The position numbers were made by a program, and so were the translations under genes. 32,840 bases of DNA, from positions 1-32,840 of the forward strand of contig JAODAU010000191.1 in NCBI GenBank assembly GCA_025463615.1. Direction: 5' to 3'. The DNA comes from Microbacteriaceae bacterium. GTDB lineage: Bacteria > Actinomycetota > Actinomycetes > Actinomycetales > Microbacteriaceae. The notes below the pieces were generated by a model. It worked only from the letters and a program-made list of their open reading frames with translations, was not told the DNA's origin and made no database searches. Numbering within the stretch: the first letter of the stretch is position 1; every line of letters begins with the position of its first letter. Shown in pieces: positions 1-7,443 of this stretch.

Positions 1-966
1 CACATCACGGATGACACCCTCATGACCCAGGCGCTCATCGAGGTCTATGCCGATCGACGTACCCACCTCGACGCGTTCGCCATCGCCGACGGCCTGGTGC
101 CGCGCCTGATGGGCGACGTGAAGTGGATCCCGGAGCTCGAGCGGGAGACCGTGCTGCTGAACCGTGTGTTCCTGGCGGAGAAGTGGCTCGTCGCGCGACT
201 GCAGTTCGGGCACATCGACCCGCGCGAGGCGGGTGTGGGCAACATCGTGAACTGCGGTGCTGCCATGTACATGGCGCCGGTCGGTGTCGTCAACGCCGGC
301 GACCCCGATGGCGCGTACCGCGAGGCCATCGAGCTCGCCGGGGCGCACCAGTCGAGCTACGGTCGCGAGGCGGCCGGAGTCTTCGCCGCCGCCGTGGCCG
401 CCGCGCTCGCCCCGGCCGCGACAGTGGACTCCGTCGTCGACGCGGTGCTGCGGCTCGCGCACGACGGCACCCGCGCGGCGCTGGGCGCCGTGGTGGATGC
501 CGCCCGCGCGCTGCCCGCGGGCGCGTCGGACGACGAGATCGCCGCGGCCCTGCGTGACGCGATCCGCCCCTTCGACACGGTGGGCGAGAAGTACCGCGAG
601 CCGGCGATGGACGCCCGCCTGCCCTCCCGCACGAAGTCGATCGAGGAGACGCCGGTGGCCATCGGCATGCTCGTCGCCTACGACGGCGACTTCCGCCGCT
701 CGGTGCTCGGCGCCGTGAACTACGGCCGGGACTCCGACTCAATCGCGAGCATGGCCGGCGCGATCGCTGCGGCGCTCGGCGGCGCCTCCGTGGTGCCCGA
801 GGAGTGGGTCTCCGCGATCGCCGAGGCGAGCCGCATCGACTTCTCGGTGCACTCGACCCTGCTCGCGGATGCCGCCGCCGAGATCCTCGAGCGCGACCGC
901 CTGCGTGCGACAGCCGCCGCCGACCGGATCGGCTCCCTCTCCGCCCTGGCGGGTGCCGCGTCGTGA
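1..966 (+). CDS. ADP-ribosylglycohydrolase family protein, first of four tandem copies (5' end outside window)
   Basis: The reading frame is already open at base 1, so the gene starts upstream. The fragment begins HITDDTLM, whose TDDT (visible residues 3-6) is the N-terminal metal-binding signature of the DraG/ARH fold. The partner C-terminal signature is the GRDSDS stretch (Asp at about visible residues 244 and 246), where Ser replaces the usual final Thr. Both halves of the binuclear Mg/Mn site are therefore present and hydrolysis of an N- or O-ribosyl (ADP-ribosyl-like) bond is plausible. An internal ATG at 22 would delete the TDDT motif and is rejected as the start. The TGA stop overlaps the GTG of the next gene by four bases, so the two are translationally coupled. 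The substrate is unknown; members of this family act on ADP-ribosylated proteins and on small ribosylated molecules. Confidence 0.9.
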   Translation, partial: HITDDTLMTQALIEVYADRRTHLDAFAIADGLVPRLMGDVKWIPELERETVLLNRVFLAEKWLVARLQFGHIDPREAGVGNIVNCGAAMYMAPVGVVNAGDPDGAYREAIELAGAHQSSYGREAAGVFAAAVAAALAPAATVDSVVDAVLRLAHDGTRAALGAVVDAARALPAGASDDEIAAALRDAIRPFDTVGEKYREPAMDARLPSRTKSIEETPVAIGMLVAYDGDFRRSVLGAVNYGRDSDSIASMAGAIAAALGGASVVPEEWVSAIAEASRIDFSVHSTLLADAAAEILERDRLRATAAADRIGSLSALAGAAS

Positions 967-2306
967 GGCTGAGCTGGTCGCAGCCCGAGGACCTCATCGC
1001 GCATGAGATCGCGCAGTCGCGCGTCGAGGGCAAGGACGTCGACCTCGTGGTCGCCGAGTGGGCCGCCGCCGGGGGAGACCTCTCGATCGGGCGCGCCGGC
1101 GCGACGTCCGAGCCGGCGTCCCCGGAGCTGAGGGCGCTCGCCGCCCGGCTGCTCGACCGGCTCGACTCGATGCCCGCGCCCGACAACCCCGACGAACCGG
1201 ACGATCTCGACGAGATGCTGGCGGGGGCGCAGGATGCCGCGCCGTCCGTCGCGGACCCGGACCGCATCCTCGGCGCCTGGCTCGGCCGCTCGGCCGGGTG
1301 CCTGCTCGGCAAGCCGGTGGAGAAGATCCCGCCGGAGGGCATCCGCGCCATCCTCGAGTCGGAGGGCCGCTGGCCGCTCACCTCCTACTTCACGGCAGAG
1401 GGGCTCGACCCGGCGGTTGCCGCCAAGTGGCCGTGGAACCGCGCCTCCGGCGGCACCTCGCTCGCCGAGAACATCGACGGGATGCCCGAGGACGACGACC
1501 TCAACTACACGATCCTCGGGCTGCAGCTGCTCGAGGCGCACGGCCGCGAGTTCTCGACCGACGACGTGGCCCTGAGCTGGCTCATGTCGCTGCCCGCCGG
1601 CCGCGTCTTCACCGCCGAGCGCGCCGCCTACCGCAACCTGCTCGAGGGCGTCGACCCCGAGCGCTGCGCGACGCGTTGGAACCCGTTCCGCGAGTGGATC
1701 GGCGCGCTCATCCGCACCGACGTCTACGGCTGGGTGTCGCCCGGCGACCCGGCGGCCGCCGCCCGCCTCGCCCACGAGGATGCCCGGCTCAGCCACACCC
1801 GCAACGGCGTCTACGGCGCCATGTGGGCCGCAGCACTCGGCGCCGCCGCGGTGGTGTCGGACGACATCGACGCGGTGCTGGCCTCCGCGCTCTCGGTGGT
1901 GCCGCCGCGCAGCCGCCTGGCCGACGCGATCCGCTTCGGCGACGAGCTGGGGGCGTCCGGCAAGAGCCTCGACGCCTCGCTCATGGCACTCTGGACCGAG
2001 TTCGACGGCGTGCACTGGGTTCACGTGCTCAACAACGCGGCCACGATCGCCTGGGCGCTGCGCCGCGGCGGCGGCCGCTTCGACGACTCCGTTCCGCTCG
2101 CCGTGATGGCGGGCTGGGACACCGACTCCGCCGGCGCGACCGTCGGCGCGGTCTGCGGCGCGCTGGCCGGCGCGAACGGCCTGGCCGAGCGCTGGACCGC
2201 GCCGCTGAAGGACCGCATCACCACCAGCCTGCCCGGCCTCAGCGGCATCGCATTGAGCGAACTCGCCGCGCGCACCAGCGCCGCGGCAGCATCGAACGGA
2301 AAGTAG
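963..2306 (+). CDS. ADP-ribosylglycohydrolase family protein, second copy, with N-terminal extension
   Basis: A 447-residue protein starting at GTG 963, inside the stop of the preceding gene (GTGA overlap). The first ~95 residues are not part of the ARH fold. The fold begins near RILGAWLGRSAGCLLGKPVE, the typical opening helix of ADP-ribosylglycohydrolases. At the position of TDDT this copy has EDDDLN (residues 176-181), and the C-terminal motif is GWDTDSAG with Asp386 and Asp388. Most acidic ligands are kept but both motifs deviate from consensus, so the substrate or metal geometry may differ from the first and third copies. The N-terminal extension contains an acidic, Pro-rich stretch (about residues 68-80) and resembles no domain I recognise. 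It is probably a distinct subfamily that works together with its neighbours, since all are in one operon. Confidence 0.87.
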   Translation: MRLSWSQPEDLIAHEIAQSRVEGKDVDLVVAEWAAAGGDLSIGRAGATSEPASPELRALAARLLDRLDSMPAPDNPDEPDDLDEMLAGAQDAAPSVADPDRILGAWLGRSAGCLLGKPVEKIPPEGIRAILESEGRWPLTSYFTAEGLDPAVAAKWPWNRASGGTSLAENIDGMPEDDDLNYTILGLQLLEAHGREFSTDDVALSWLMSLPAGRVFTAERAAYRNLLEGVDPERCATRWNPFREWIGALIRTDVYGWVSPGDPAAAARLAHEDARLSHTRNGVYGAMWAAALGAAAVVSDDIDAVLASALSVVPPRSRLADAIRFGDELGASGKSLDASLMALWTEFDGVHWVHVLNNAATIAWALRRGGGRFDDSVPLAVMAGWDTDSAGATVGAVCGALAGANGLAERWTAPLKDRITTSLPGLSGIALSELAARTSAAAASNGK

Positions 2307-2308
2307 AA

Positions 2309-3307
2309 ATGACAGACGTGAAGACCACCCCCACGCTGCGCGAACGCGCGCGCGGGGCGATGGCCGGGCTCGCGATCGGGGATGCCATCGGCCGCCCGGT
2401 CGAGGGGCTCTCGGCCGCCGAGATCCAGGCAAAGTACGGCCGCGTGACCGGGTACCTCAACGACACCCCGGCGGGCAGCGACGACACCGAGTACGCGCTG
2501 CTCACGGCGAAGACCATCCTGCGCGTCGGCACGGGCGCGACCCGCGACGACTTCGCGCAGTCCTGGATCGACGACGTGCTGCCGCAGGCCGACGGGTTCG
2601 CCGGCGGCGGATTCAGCGAGATGGCCGCGATCGACAACCTGCGGCGCGGGCTTCGTCCGCCGCTGTCGGGCGACCACATCCACTCCTGGAGCGACGGGCT
2701 CGCCATGCGGGTCGCGCCGATCGGCATCGCGGCGGACGGCGACCGGGAGCTCGCCGCGCACCTGGCCGTCGAGGACGGCGTCGTGAGCCACAGCGGCGAG
2801 GGCGTGCACTGCGGCGTCGCCGTGGCGGTCGCCGTCACCGCGGCCATGGCCGGCGCGGACGCCGACGAGGCCTTCGCCGCCGCCCTCGCGGCCGTGCCCG
2901 AGGACTCCTGGATCGCCCGCAACCTCGTCGACGGCCGCGAGCTGGTCAACACGATCTCCGACCCGGACGCGCTCGCAATCGCGCTGCACGACCGCCTCGC
3001 GATCGTCGACTACTACTGGGCCGACATCGCGCCCGAGGCCGCGGCCCTGGCGCTCTGCGCCGTGATCGCCGGCCGCGGCGACTTCACCGACAGCACCCTG
3101 TTCGCGGTCAACCTGGGCCGCGACGCCGACACCATCGCCGCGATGGCCGGATGCGTCGCCGGCGCCATCTCGGGCGTCGACGCCATCCCGCGCGCCTGGC
3201 TCGACGGCCTGCGCCCGGTGGAGGGTTCCTGCATCCGCTCGATGGCCGGCATCAACCCGCTCGACACCGCCGACCAGCTCGTCGACCTCCTGGAGGCAAA
3301 CCGATGA
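2309..3307 (+). CDS. ADP-ribosylglycohydrolase family protein, third copy (canonical motifs)
   Basis: A 332-residue protein of normal size for the family, starting at ATG 2309, two bases after the previous stop. The fold opens with RARGAMAGLAIGDAIGRPVEG. The metal motif is GSDDTEYALL (Ser57, Asp58, Asp59, Thr60) and the C-terminal motif is GRDADTIAAMAGCVAGA (Asp272, Asp274, Thr275), the standard ARH/DraG pair. This is the most canonical of the four paralogues and the one most likely to have classical hydrolase activity. Its stop codon overlaps the start of the fourth copy as ATGA. Cytoplasmic, with no signal peptide. Confidence 0.92.
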   Translation: MTDVKTTPTLRERARGAMAGLAIGDAIGRPVEGLSAAEIQAKYGRVTGYLNDTPAGSDDTEYALLTAKTILRVGTGATRDDFAQSWIDDVLPQADGFAGGGFSEMAAIDNLRRGLRPPLSGDHIHSWSDGLAMRVAPIGIAADGDRELAAHLAVEDGVVSHSGEGVHCGVAVAVAVTAAMAGADADEAFAAALAAVPEDSWIARNLVDGRELVNTISDPDALAIALHDRLAIVDYYWADIAPEAAALALCAVIAGRGDFTDSTLFAVNLGRDADTIAAMAGCVAGAISGVDAIPRAWLDGLRPVEGSCIRSMAGINPLDTADQLVDLLEANR

Positions 3308-4302
3308 CCGCCGACCGCCTCACCGACCTGGCCCGCGGCATCCTCGTGGGCGAGGCCCTCGCCTGGACGGATGCCACCTACCGCCTGCGCCTGCTGCCCC
3401 CGAGGCGCCTCGCGCGCATGGAGATCCTCGCGGAGTTCGCGCGCGAACACGGCACGACCACGCCCTCCGTGCCGTACGCCCACTCCTCCCCGGTGTCGGT
3501 GCTGGAGCCCGGCGCCGGGGAGCTCAGCGAGTGGTTCGCGTTCACCGCGGCCGCGCTGCTGCGCTCGCGCGCCGCCGGCGACTTCGCGCCGCTGGATGCC
3601 GCGTGGCTCGAGCTCGCGCAGACCGCGGGCCCCTCGCGCATCGGCACCCGCATCCCGCTCGAGAACCTCAAGCGTGGCCTGCCCGCGCCGCAGTCGGGCA
3701 ACGACAACCCGCACTACTTCGACGACCTGCCGATGGCCCGCGCGGTCGCGGCGGCCGCGATCTACGACGACGAGGGGTCCGCCCGCGAGGCCGCCCGCCG
3801 AGACGCCGGCGTGACCGGCGCGCTCGACGGCGTCTGGTGCGCCGAGGCGACCGCCGTGCTGTTCGCGCGGCTGCTGCAGGGGCGACCCGTCGCCGAGGCG
3901 ATCGACGGCTCGCTCGCCGCGCTGCCCGCCGAGACCTGGTCGCGGCGCATGGCCGAGGAGGCGCTCGCGACCGCCGCCGAGAGCGCGGGCGCGCTCGACC
4001 GCGCCCAGCGCCTGGCGACTGGCGTCGGGGATGTCATCTACAGCTACTCGACCGTCGCGCCCGAGACGCTCGCCATGCTGCTCGGCCACCTCTCGCGCGC
4101 CGCGTCGGCCGACGAGCTGATGCTCGGGGTGCTGGCCCAGCCGCGCAACGCCGCGACGCTTCCTGCGCTCGCGGGGGCGGCATCCGCCCTGCTGTTCGGC
4201 GACGCGTGGATGCCCGCCCACCTGCAGCCGACCGCCCCGCTGGCCGGCATCGGCATCCCGTCACTGCGCGGGGTGTCCGTGGCGCACGCGCTGGAGGGAT
4301 GA
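3304..4302 (+). CDS. Degenerate ADP-ribosylglycohydrolase-like protein, fourth copy
   Basis: A 332-residue protein, the same length as the third copy, starting at ATG 3304 with an ATGA overlap. It keeps the ARH layout (LARGILVGEALAW at the start, the segment LENLKRGLPAPQSGNDN, and a small-residue-rich C-terminal helix). It lacks both metal motifs: the TDDT position reads ELSEWFAFTAA (residues 73-83), and no DxDT/S motif is found near the C-terminus. The coding frame is intact with normal codon use, so this is not a decaying pseudogene but probably a catalytically inactive paralogue, perhaps a partner subunit of copies 1-3. Family membership rests on operon position, length and remnant similarity, so it is less certain than for the other three. 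Confidence 0.75.
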   Translation: MTADRLTDLARGILVGEALAWTDATYRLRLLPPRRLARMEILAEFAREHGTTTPSVPYAHSSPVSVLEPGAGELSEWFAFTAAALLRSRAAGDFAPLDAAWLELAQTAGPSRIGTRIPLENLKRGLPAPQSGNDNPHYFDDLPMARAVAAAAIYDDEGSAREAARRDAGVTGALDGVWCAEATAVLFARLLQGRPVAEAIDGSLAALPAETWSRRMAEEALATAAESAGALDRAQRLATGVGDVIYSYSTVAPETLAMLLGHLSRAASADELMLGVLAQPRNAATLPALAGAASALLFGDAWMPAHLQPTAPLAGIGIPSLRGVSVAHALEG

Positions 4303-4310
4303 TTGCGCGC

Positions 4311-5513
4311 ATGAACGACGACGCGCGCAGCGGGCCGCTCACCGACCTCAGGGTGATCGACCTCGCCACGCTGTTCGCCGGGCCGGGCGCGGCCACGATC
4401 CTCGCCGACTTCGGCGCCGACGTGATCAAGGTGGAGCACCCGACGCGACCGGACGGCGCCCGCACCCACGGCCCCAGCAAGGAGGGCGTGGGCCTGTGGT
4501 GGAAGAGCCTCGGCCGCAACAAGCGCGCCATGACGCTCGACCTCTCGAAGCCCGACGGCCGCGACGTGCTGCTGCGGATGGTGCGCGACGCCGACATCGT
4601 GGTGGAGAACTTCCGGCCCGGAACGCTCGAGCGGTGGGGCCTCGGCTACGACGTGCTCAGCGCGGTGAATCCGCGGCTGGTGCTGGTGCGGGTGACCGGG
4701 TTCGGGCAGTTCGGCCCGCTCTCCGGCCGGCCCGCGTTCGGCACCCTGGCCGAGGCGATGAGCGGGTTCGCGCACTCGACCGGCCAGGCCGACGGGCCGC
4801 CCACGCTCCCGCCGCTGGCGCTCGCCGACAACATCAGCGGGATCGCCGCGGCGCTCGCCGCGATGACCGCGATCCACGCGCGCGAGTCGACCGGCCGCGG
4901 ACAGGTGGTCGACCTCGCCATCATCGAGCCGATCCTGGCGATGCTCGGATCGCAGATCACCCTCTACGACCAGCTCGGCATCGTGCCGCAGCGCAACGGC
5001 AACCGCTCCGAGAACAACGCGCCGCGCAACACCTACCTCACGCGCGACGGGCGCTGGGTGGCGGTGTCGTCCAGCGCCACCCCCGTCGCCGAGCGGATCA
5101 TGCGACTCGTGGGCCGCGGCGACCTCGTCGAGCAGCCGTGGTTCTCGTCGGGGCGGGAGCGCGCGGCGCACGCGGACGAGATCGACGAGGCAGTGGCATC
5201 CTGGATCGCGGAGCGCGACCTGGACGACGTTATCCGCGAGTTCGAGGCGGCCGAGGCGGCCATCGCGCCGGTCTACGACATCGCGCAGATCTTCGACGAC
5301 CCGCAGTACCGGGCGCTCGACACGATCACCGCGGTCGACGATCCGGAGCTGGGACGCGTCAGAATGCAGAACGTGCTCTTCCGACTCTCCGACACCCCCG
5401 GCGGCATCCGCTTCGGCGGCCGGCGGCACGGCGCCGACACCGACGCGCTGCTGGGCGAGCTCGGCTACACGGCCGACGAGATCGCGGCGCTGCGCGAGGG
5501 CGGTGCCGTGTGA
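4311..5513 (+). CDS. CaiB/BaiF-type (class III) CoA-transferase
   Basis: About 400 residues, the usual length for family III CoA-transferases, which move CoA between organic acids through an aspartyl-CoA anhydride. Signatures are LRVIDLATLFAGPGAATILADFGADVIKVE at residues 13-42, the NKRAMTLDLSKPDGR segment, and VENFRPGTLERWGLGYD near residue 100. Asp173 in the LALADNISG motif aligns with the catalytic Asp of formyl-CoA transferase. I prefer ATG 4311 because GGAGGG lies at 4293-4298. An in-frame ATG at 4299 overlaps the previous stop as ATGA and would add four residues. Its 3' end overlaps the lyase gene (GTGA). Context suggests it activates an acid produced by the upstream glycohydrolases; the acid cannot be read from sequence. 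Confidence 0.93.
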   Translation: MNDDARSGPLTDLRVIDLATLFAGPGAATILADFGADVIKVEHPTRPDGARTHGPSKEGVGLWWKSLGRNKRAMTLDLSKPDGRDVLLRMVRDADIVVENFRPGTLERWGLGYDVLSAVNPRLVLVRVTGFGQFGPLSGRPAFGTLAEAMSGFAHSTGQADGPPTLPPLALADNISGIAAALAAMTAIHARESTGRGQVVDLAIIEPILAMLGSQITLYDQLGIVPQRNGNRSENNAPRNTYLTRDGRWVAVSSSATPVAERIMRLVGRGDLVEQPWFSSGRERAAHADEIDEAVASWIAERDLDDVIREFEAAEAAIAPVYDIAQIFDDPQYRALDTITAVDDPELGRVRMQNVLFRLSDTPGGIRFGGRRHGADTDALLGELGYTADEIAALREGGAV

Positions 5514-6361
5514 TCCTCACCGACGTGGTGGCCTGGCTCTACGTGCCCGCCAGTCGTCCCGACCGGTTCGCCAAGGCGCACGCGGCCGGCGACGGGGTCG
5601 TCGTCGACCTCGAGGATGCCGTGCTGCCGTCCGCGCGCGAAGTGGCGCGGGGCACGCTCGACGCCCTGCGCTCCCTCTCCGGCAAGCCGGTCGTCGTGCG
5701 CGTCAACGCGGTCGACTCGGCCGACTTCGCGCTCGACCTCGCGGCCGTCGCGCCGCTCGTGCGCGCGGGGGCGGTCCACGCGATCCGCCTGCCCAAGGTC
5801 GAGTCGCTGGCCGACGTCGAGCTCGCCGCGGATGCCACGGCCGACTGGCCCGTGGAGCGTCGCCTCATCTGCCAGCTCGAGTCCGCGCGCGGCGTGCGCG
5901 CGGCGTTCGAGGTGGCGGGGCATCCCGCCGTCGCCGGCATCATGCTCGGCGAGGCCGACCTGCGCGCCGACCTCGGCCTGCCGCGCGGCACCGGGGGAGA
6001 CCTCGGGCTGGCGCTCGCCCGCCAGACCGTCGTGCTCGCGTCCCGGGCGAGCGGGCTGGGCGCGCCGGTCGCGTCGTCGTTCACCGACCTCGGCGACGAG
6101 GCGGGGCTGCGGGCCAACACGGAGCTGATGCGCGAGCTCGGATTCCGCGGACGCAGCTGCCTCCACCCGCGCCAGGTGGGCGTCGTGCGCCAGGTGTTCG
6201 CGCCGACCGCGGCCGACATCGAGTGGGCGCGGTCGGTGCTGGCGGGCGCGGCATCCGCCGGGGGAGAGGGCGCGGGCGCGGTGGCGCTCGGCGACGGCAG
6301 CTTCGTCGACCCCGCCGTGGAGCGCCAGGCCCGCGACATCCTGCGCCTCGCCGGCCTCTGA
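5510..6361 (+). CDS. HpcH/HpaI (CitE-like) CoA-ester lyase
   Basis: A 283-residue TIM-barrel lyase of the CitE/malyl-CoA lyase group. GTG 5510 overlaps the CoA-transferase stop. Visible motifs are WLYVPASRPDRFAKA (residues 9-23), VVDLEDAV (31-38), VVVRVN with Arg64, CQLESARGV with Glu124, and LGEADLRADLG with Asp150. Glu124 and Asp150 are the expected Mg2+ ligands and Arg64 the thioester/carboxylate-binding residue. Family members cleave (or form) beta-hydroxyacyl-CoA such as malyl-, methylmalyl- or citramalyl-CoA to acetyl-CoA or propionyl-CoA plus an oxo-acid. Together with the preceding CoA-transferase it forms an activate-then-cleave pair typical of dicarboxylic or hydroxy-acid breakdown. 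Last gene of the coupled operon; the next gene starts 50 bases later. Confidence 0.9.
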   Translation: MILTDVVAWLYVPASRPDRFAKAHAAGDGVVVDLEDAVLPSAREVARGTLDALRSLSGKPVVVRVNAVDSADFALDLAAVAPLVRAGAVHAIRLPKVESLADVELAADATADWPVERRLICQLESARGVRAAFEVAGHPAVAGIMLGEADLRADLGLPRGTGGDLGLALARQTVVLASRASGLGAPVASSFTDLGDEAGLRANTELMRELGFRGRSCLHPRQVGVVRQVFAPTAADIEWARSVLAGAASAGGEGAGAVALGDGSFVDPAVERQARDILRLAGL

Positions 6362-6366
6362 CAGTC

Positions 6367-6377
6367 CGATAGTTTCG
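6367..6377 (+). promoter_or_regulatory. Probable LacI-family operator upstream of the regulator gene
   Basis: CGATAGTTTCG matches 10 of 11 bases of the perfect palindrome CGAAAGTTTCG found before the binding-protein gene at 12971-12981. It lies 35-45 bases upstream of the regulator start, overlapping the expected -35 region, which suggests autorepression. It also forms part of a larger imperfect dyad, GTTTCGTACAAAAC at 6372-6385. Confidence 0.6.
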
Positions 6378-6399
6378 TACAAAACCTGCGCAAACCCGA

Positions 6400-6412
6400 T
6401 ATCGTGGAGCCA
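6400..6412 (+). promoter_or_regulatory. Leaderless-type -10 element of the LacI-family gene
   Basis: TATCGT at 6400-6405 is followed by six bases and then the ATG at 6412, so transcription would start at the start codon. No good Shine-Dalgarno is available: GGAG sits only two bases from the ATG. The same spacing recurs at the TetR and antitoxin genes of this window. Confidence 0.45.
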
Positions 6413-7425
6413 TGACTGACACGGCCCGCGCGACCCTCGCCAACGTGGCGGAGGAGGCCGGGGTCTCGCTCTCCACCATCTCCAAGGTGCTCAACGGGCG
6501 CAGCGACGTCTCCAGCTCCACCCGCGCGAAGGTCGAGACCCTGCTCGCGCAGCACGGCTACCTGCGCCGCAACGCGGGCCAGACCCGCACGCAGCTGCTC
6601 GAGCTGGTCTTCCACGAGCTGGAGAGCGCGTGGTCGATGGAGATCATCCGCGGGGTCGAGGATGTCGCCGCCGAGAACGGCATGAGCGTCGTGCTCACCG
6701 AGAGCGGCTCGCGCCACGCACCCGGTCCGGAGTGGATCGAGAGCGTCATGCGCCGCCGCCCCGTCGGCGTTGTGCTCGTCTTCTCGGACCTGCCGCCCGA
6801 GTACCGCGACAAGCTCCGCTCCCGCGCCATCCCGTTCGTGATCATCGACCCGGCGGGCGACCCGGCACCGGATGTCGCGTCCGTGGGCTCCGCGAACTGG
6901 TCCGGCGGACTGCTCGCCACCCGGCACCTCATCGAGCTGGGACACACCCGCATCGCCGCGATCACCGGCCCCGAGGACATGATGTGCTCGCACGCGCGCC
7001 TCGACGGGTTCCGCTCGGCGATGAACGCGGCCGGGCTCCCGATCCCGCCCGACTGGGTGCGCTACGGCAACTTCCACATCGAGGGCGGCAGCAGCCACGG
7101 CCGCGAGCTGCTCTCGTCGCCGGACCGCCCGACCGCGATCTTCGCGGGCAGCGACCTGCAGGCGCTCGGCGTGCTCGACGCGGCGCGCAGCCTGGGCCTC
7201 CGCGTTCCGGACGACTTCTCGGTGGTCGGCTACGACGACATCCCGCTCGCCCGCTGGGTGAGCCCGGCGCTCACCACCGTGCACCAGCCGCTCAAGGAGA
7301 TGGCGCAGGAGGCGTCGCGCCTGGTGATCCGCATGGGCCGCGCCCCGCTGGATCCGGTCACCCGTATGGACCTGGCCACCAGCCTGGTCGTGCGGGAGAG
7401 CAGCGCGCCGCCGCCCGCCGTCTAG
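6412..7425 (+). CDS. LacI-family transcriptional regulator (BxlR/XylR-like) of the xylo-oligosaccharide cluster
   Basis: A 337-residue repressor. The N-terminal helix-turn-helix is [21 protein letters not shown] (residues 9-29), with the hinge helix following. The rest is a periplasmic-binding-protein-like effector domain with typical segments ([77 protein letters not shown]). The C-terminus [14 protein letters not shown] resembles actinobacterial xylose/xyloside regulators. It is convergent with the GH3 gene, and matching operator-like sites lie before this gene and before the ABC binding-protein gene. It most likely represses the transporter/xylosidase operon until a xylo-oligosaccharide or xylose binds. 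It could also be read through from the upstream ARH operon, 50 bases away. Confidence 0.92.
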   Translation: MTDTARATLANVAEEAGVSLSTISKVLNGRSDVSSSTRAKVETLLAQHGYLRRNAGQTRTQLLELVFHELESAWSMEIIRGVEDVAAENGMSVVLTESGSRHAPGPEWIESVMRRRPVGVVLVFSDLPPEYRDKLRSRAIPFVIIDPAGDPAPDVASVGSANWSGGLLATRHLIELGHTRIAAITGPEDMMCSHARLDGFRSAMNAAGLPIPPDWVRYGNFHIEGGSSHGRELLSSPDRPTAIFAGSDLQALGVLDAARSLGLRVPDDFSVVGYDDIPLARWVSPALTTVHQPLKEMAQEASRLVIRMGRAPLDPVTRMDLATSLVVRESSAPPPAV

Positions 7426-7443
7426 TCGATCCGCCGTCTAGTC
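7415..7443. repeat. 13-bp direct repeat spanning two convergent stop codons
   Basis: CCGCCGTCTAGTC occurs at 7415-7427 and again at 7431-7443. The first copy carries the TAG stop of the LacI-family gene and the second carries, on the other strand, the TAG stop of the GH3 gene. The two convergent genes are only 12 bases apart, with no hairpin terminator between them. Confidence 0.85.

Noticed and set aside
720..2432. A 570-codon minus-strand open frame over the ADP-ribosylglycohydrolase genes
   Set aside because: It mirrors the coding frame of real genes and lacks a ribosome site or domain features.
3304..4302. Pseudogene call for the fourth glycohydrolase copy
   Set aside because: The frame is intact, full length, coupled to its neighbours and keeps the strong third-position GC bias.
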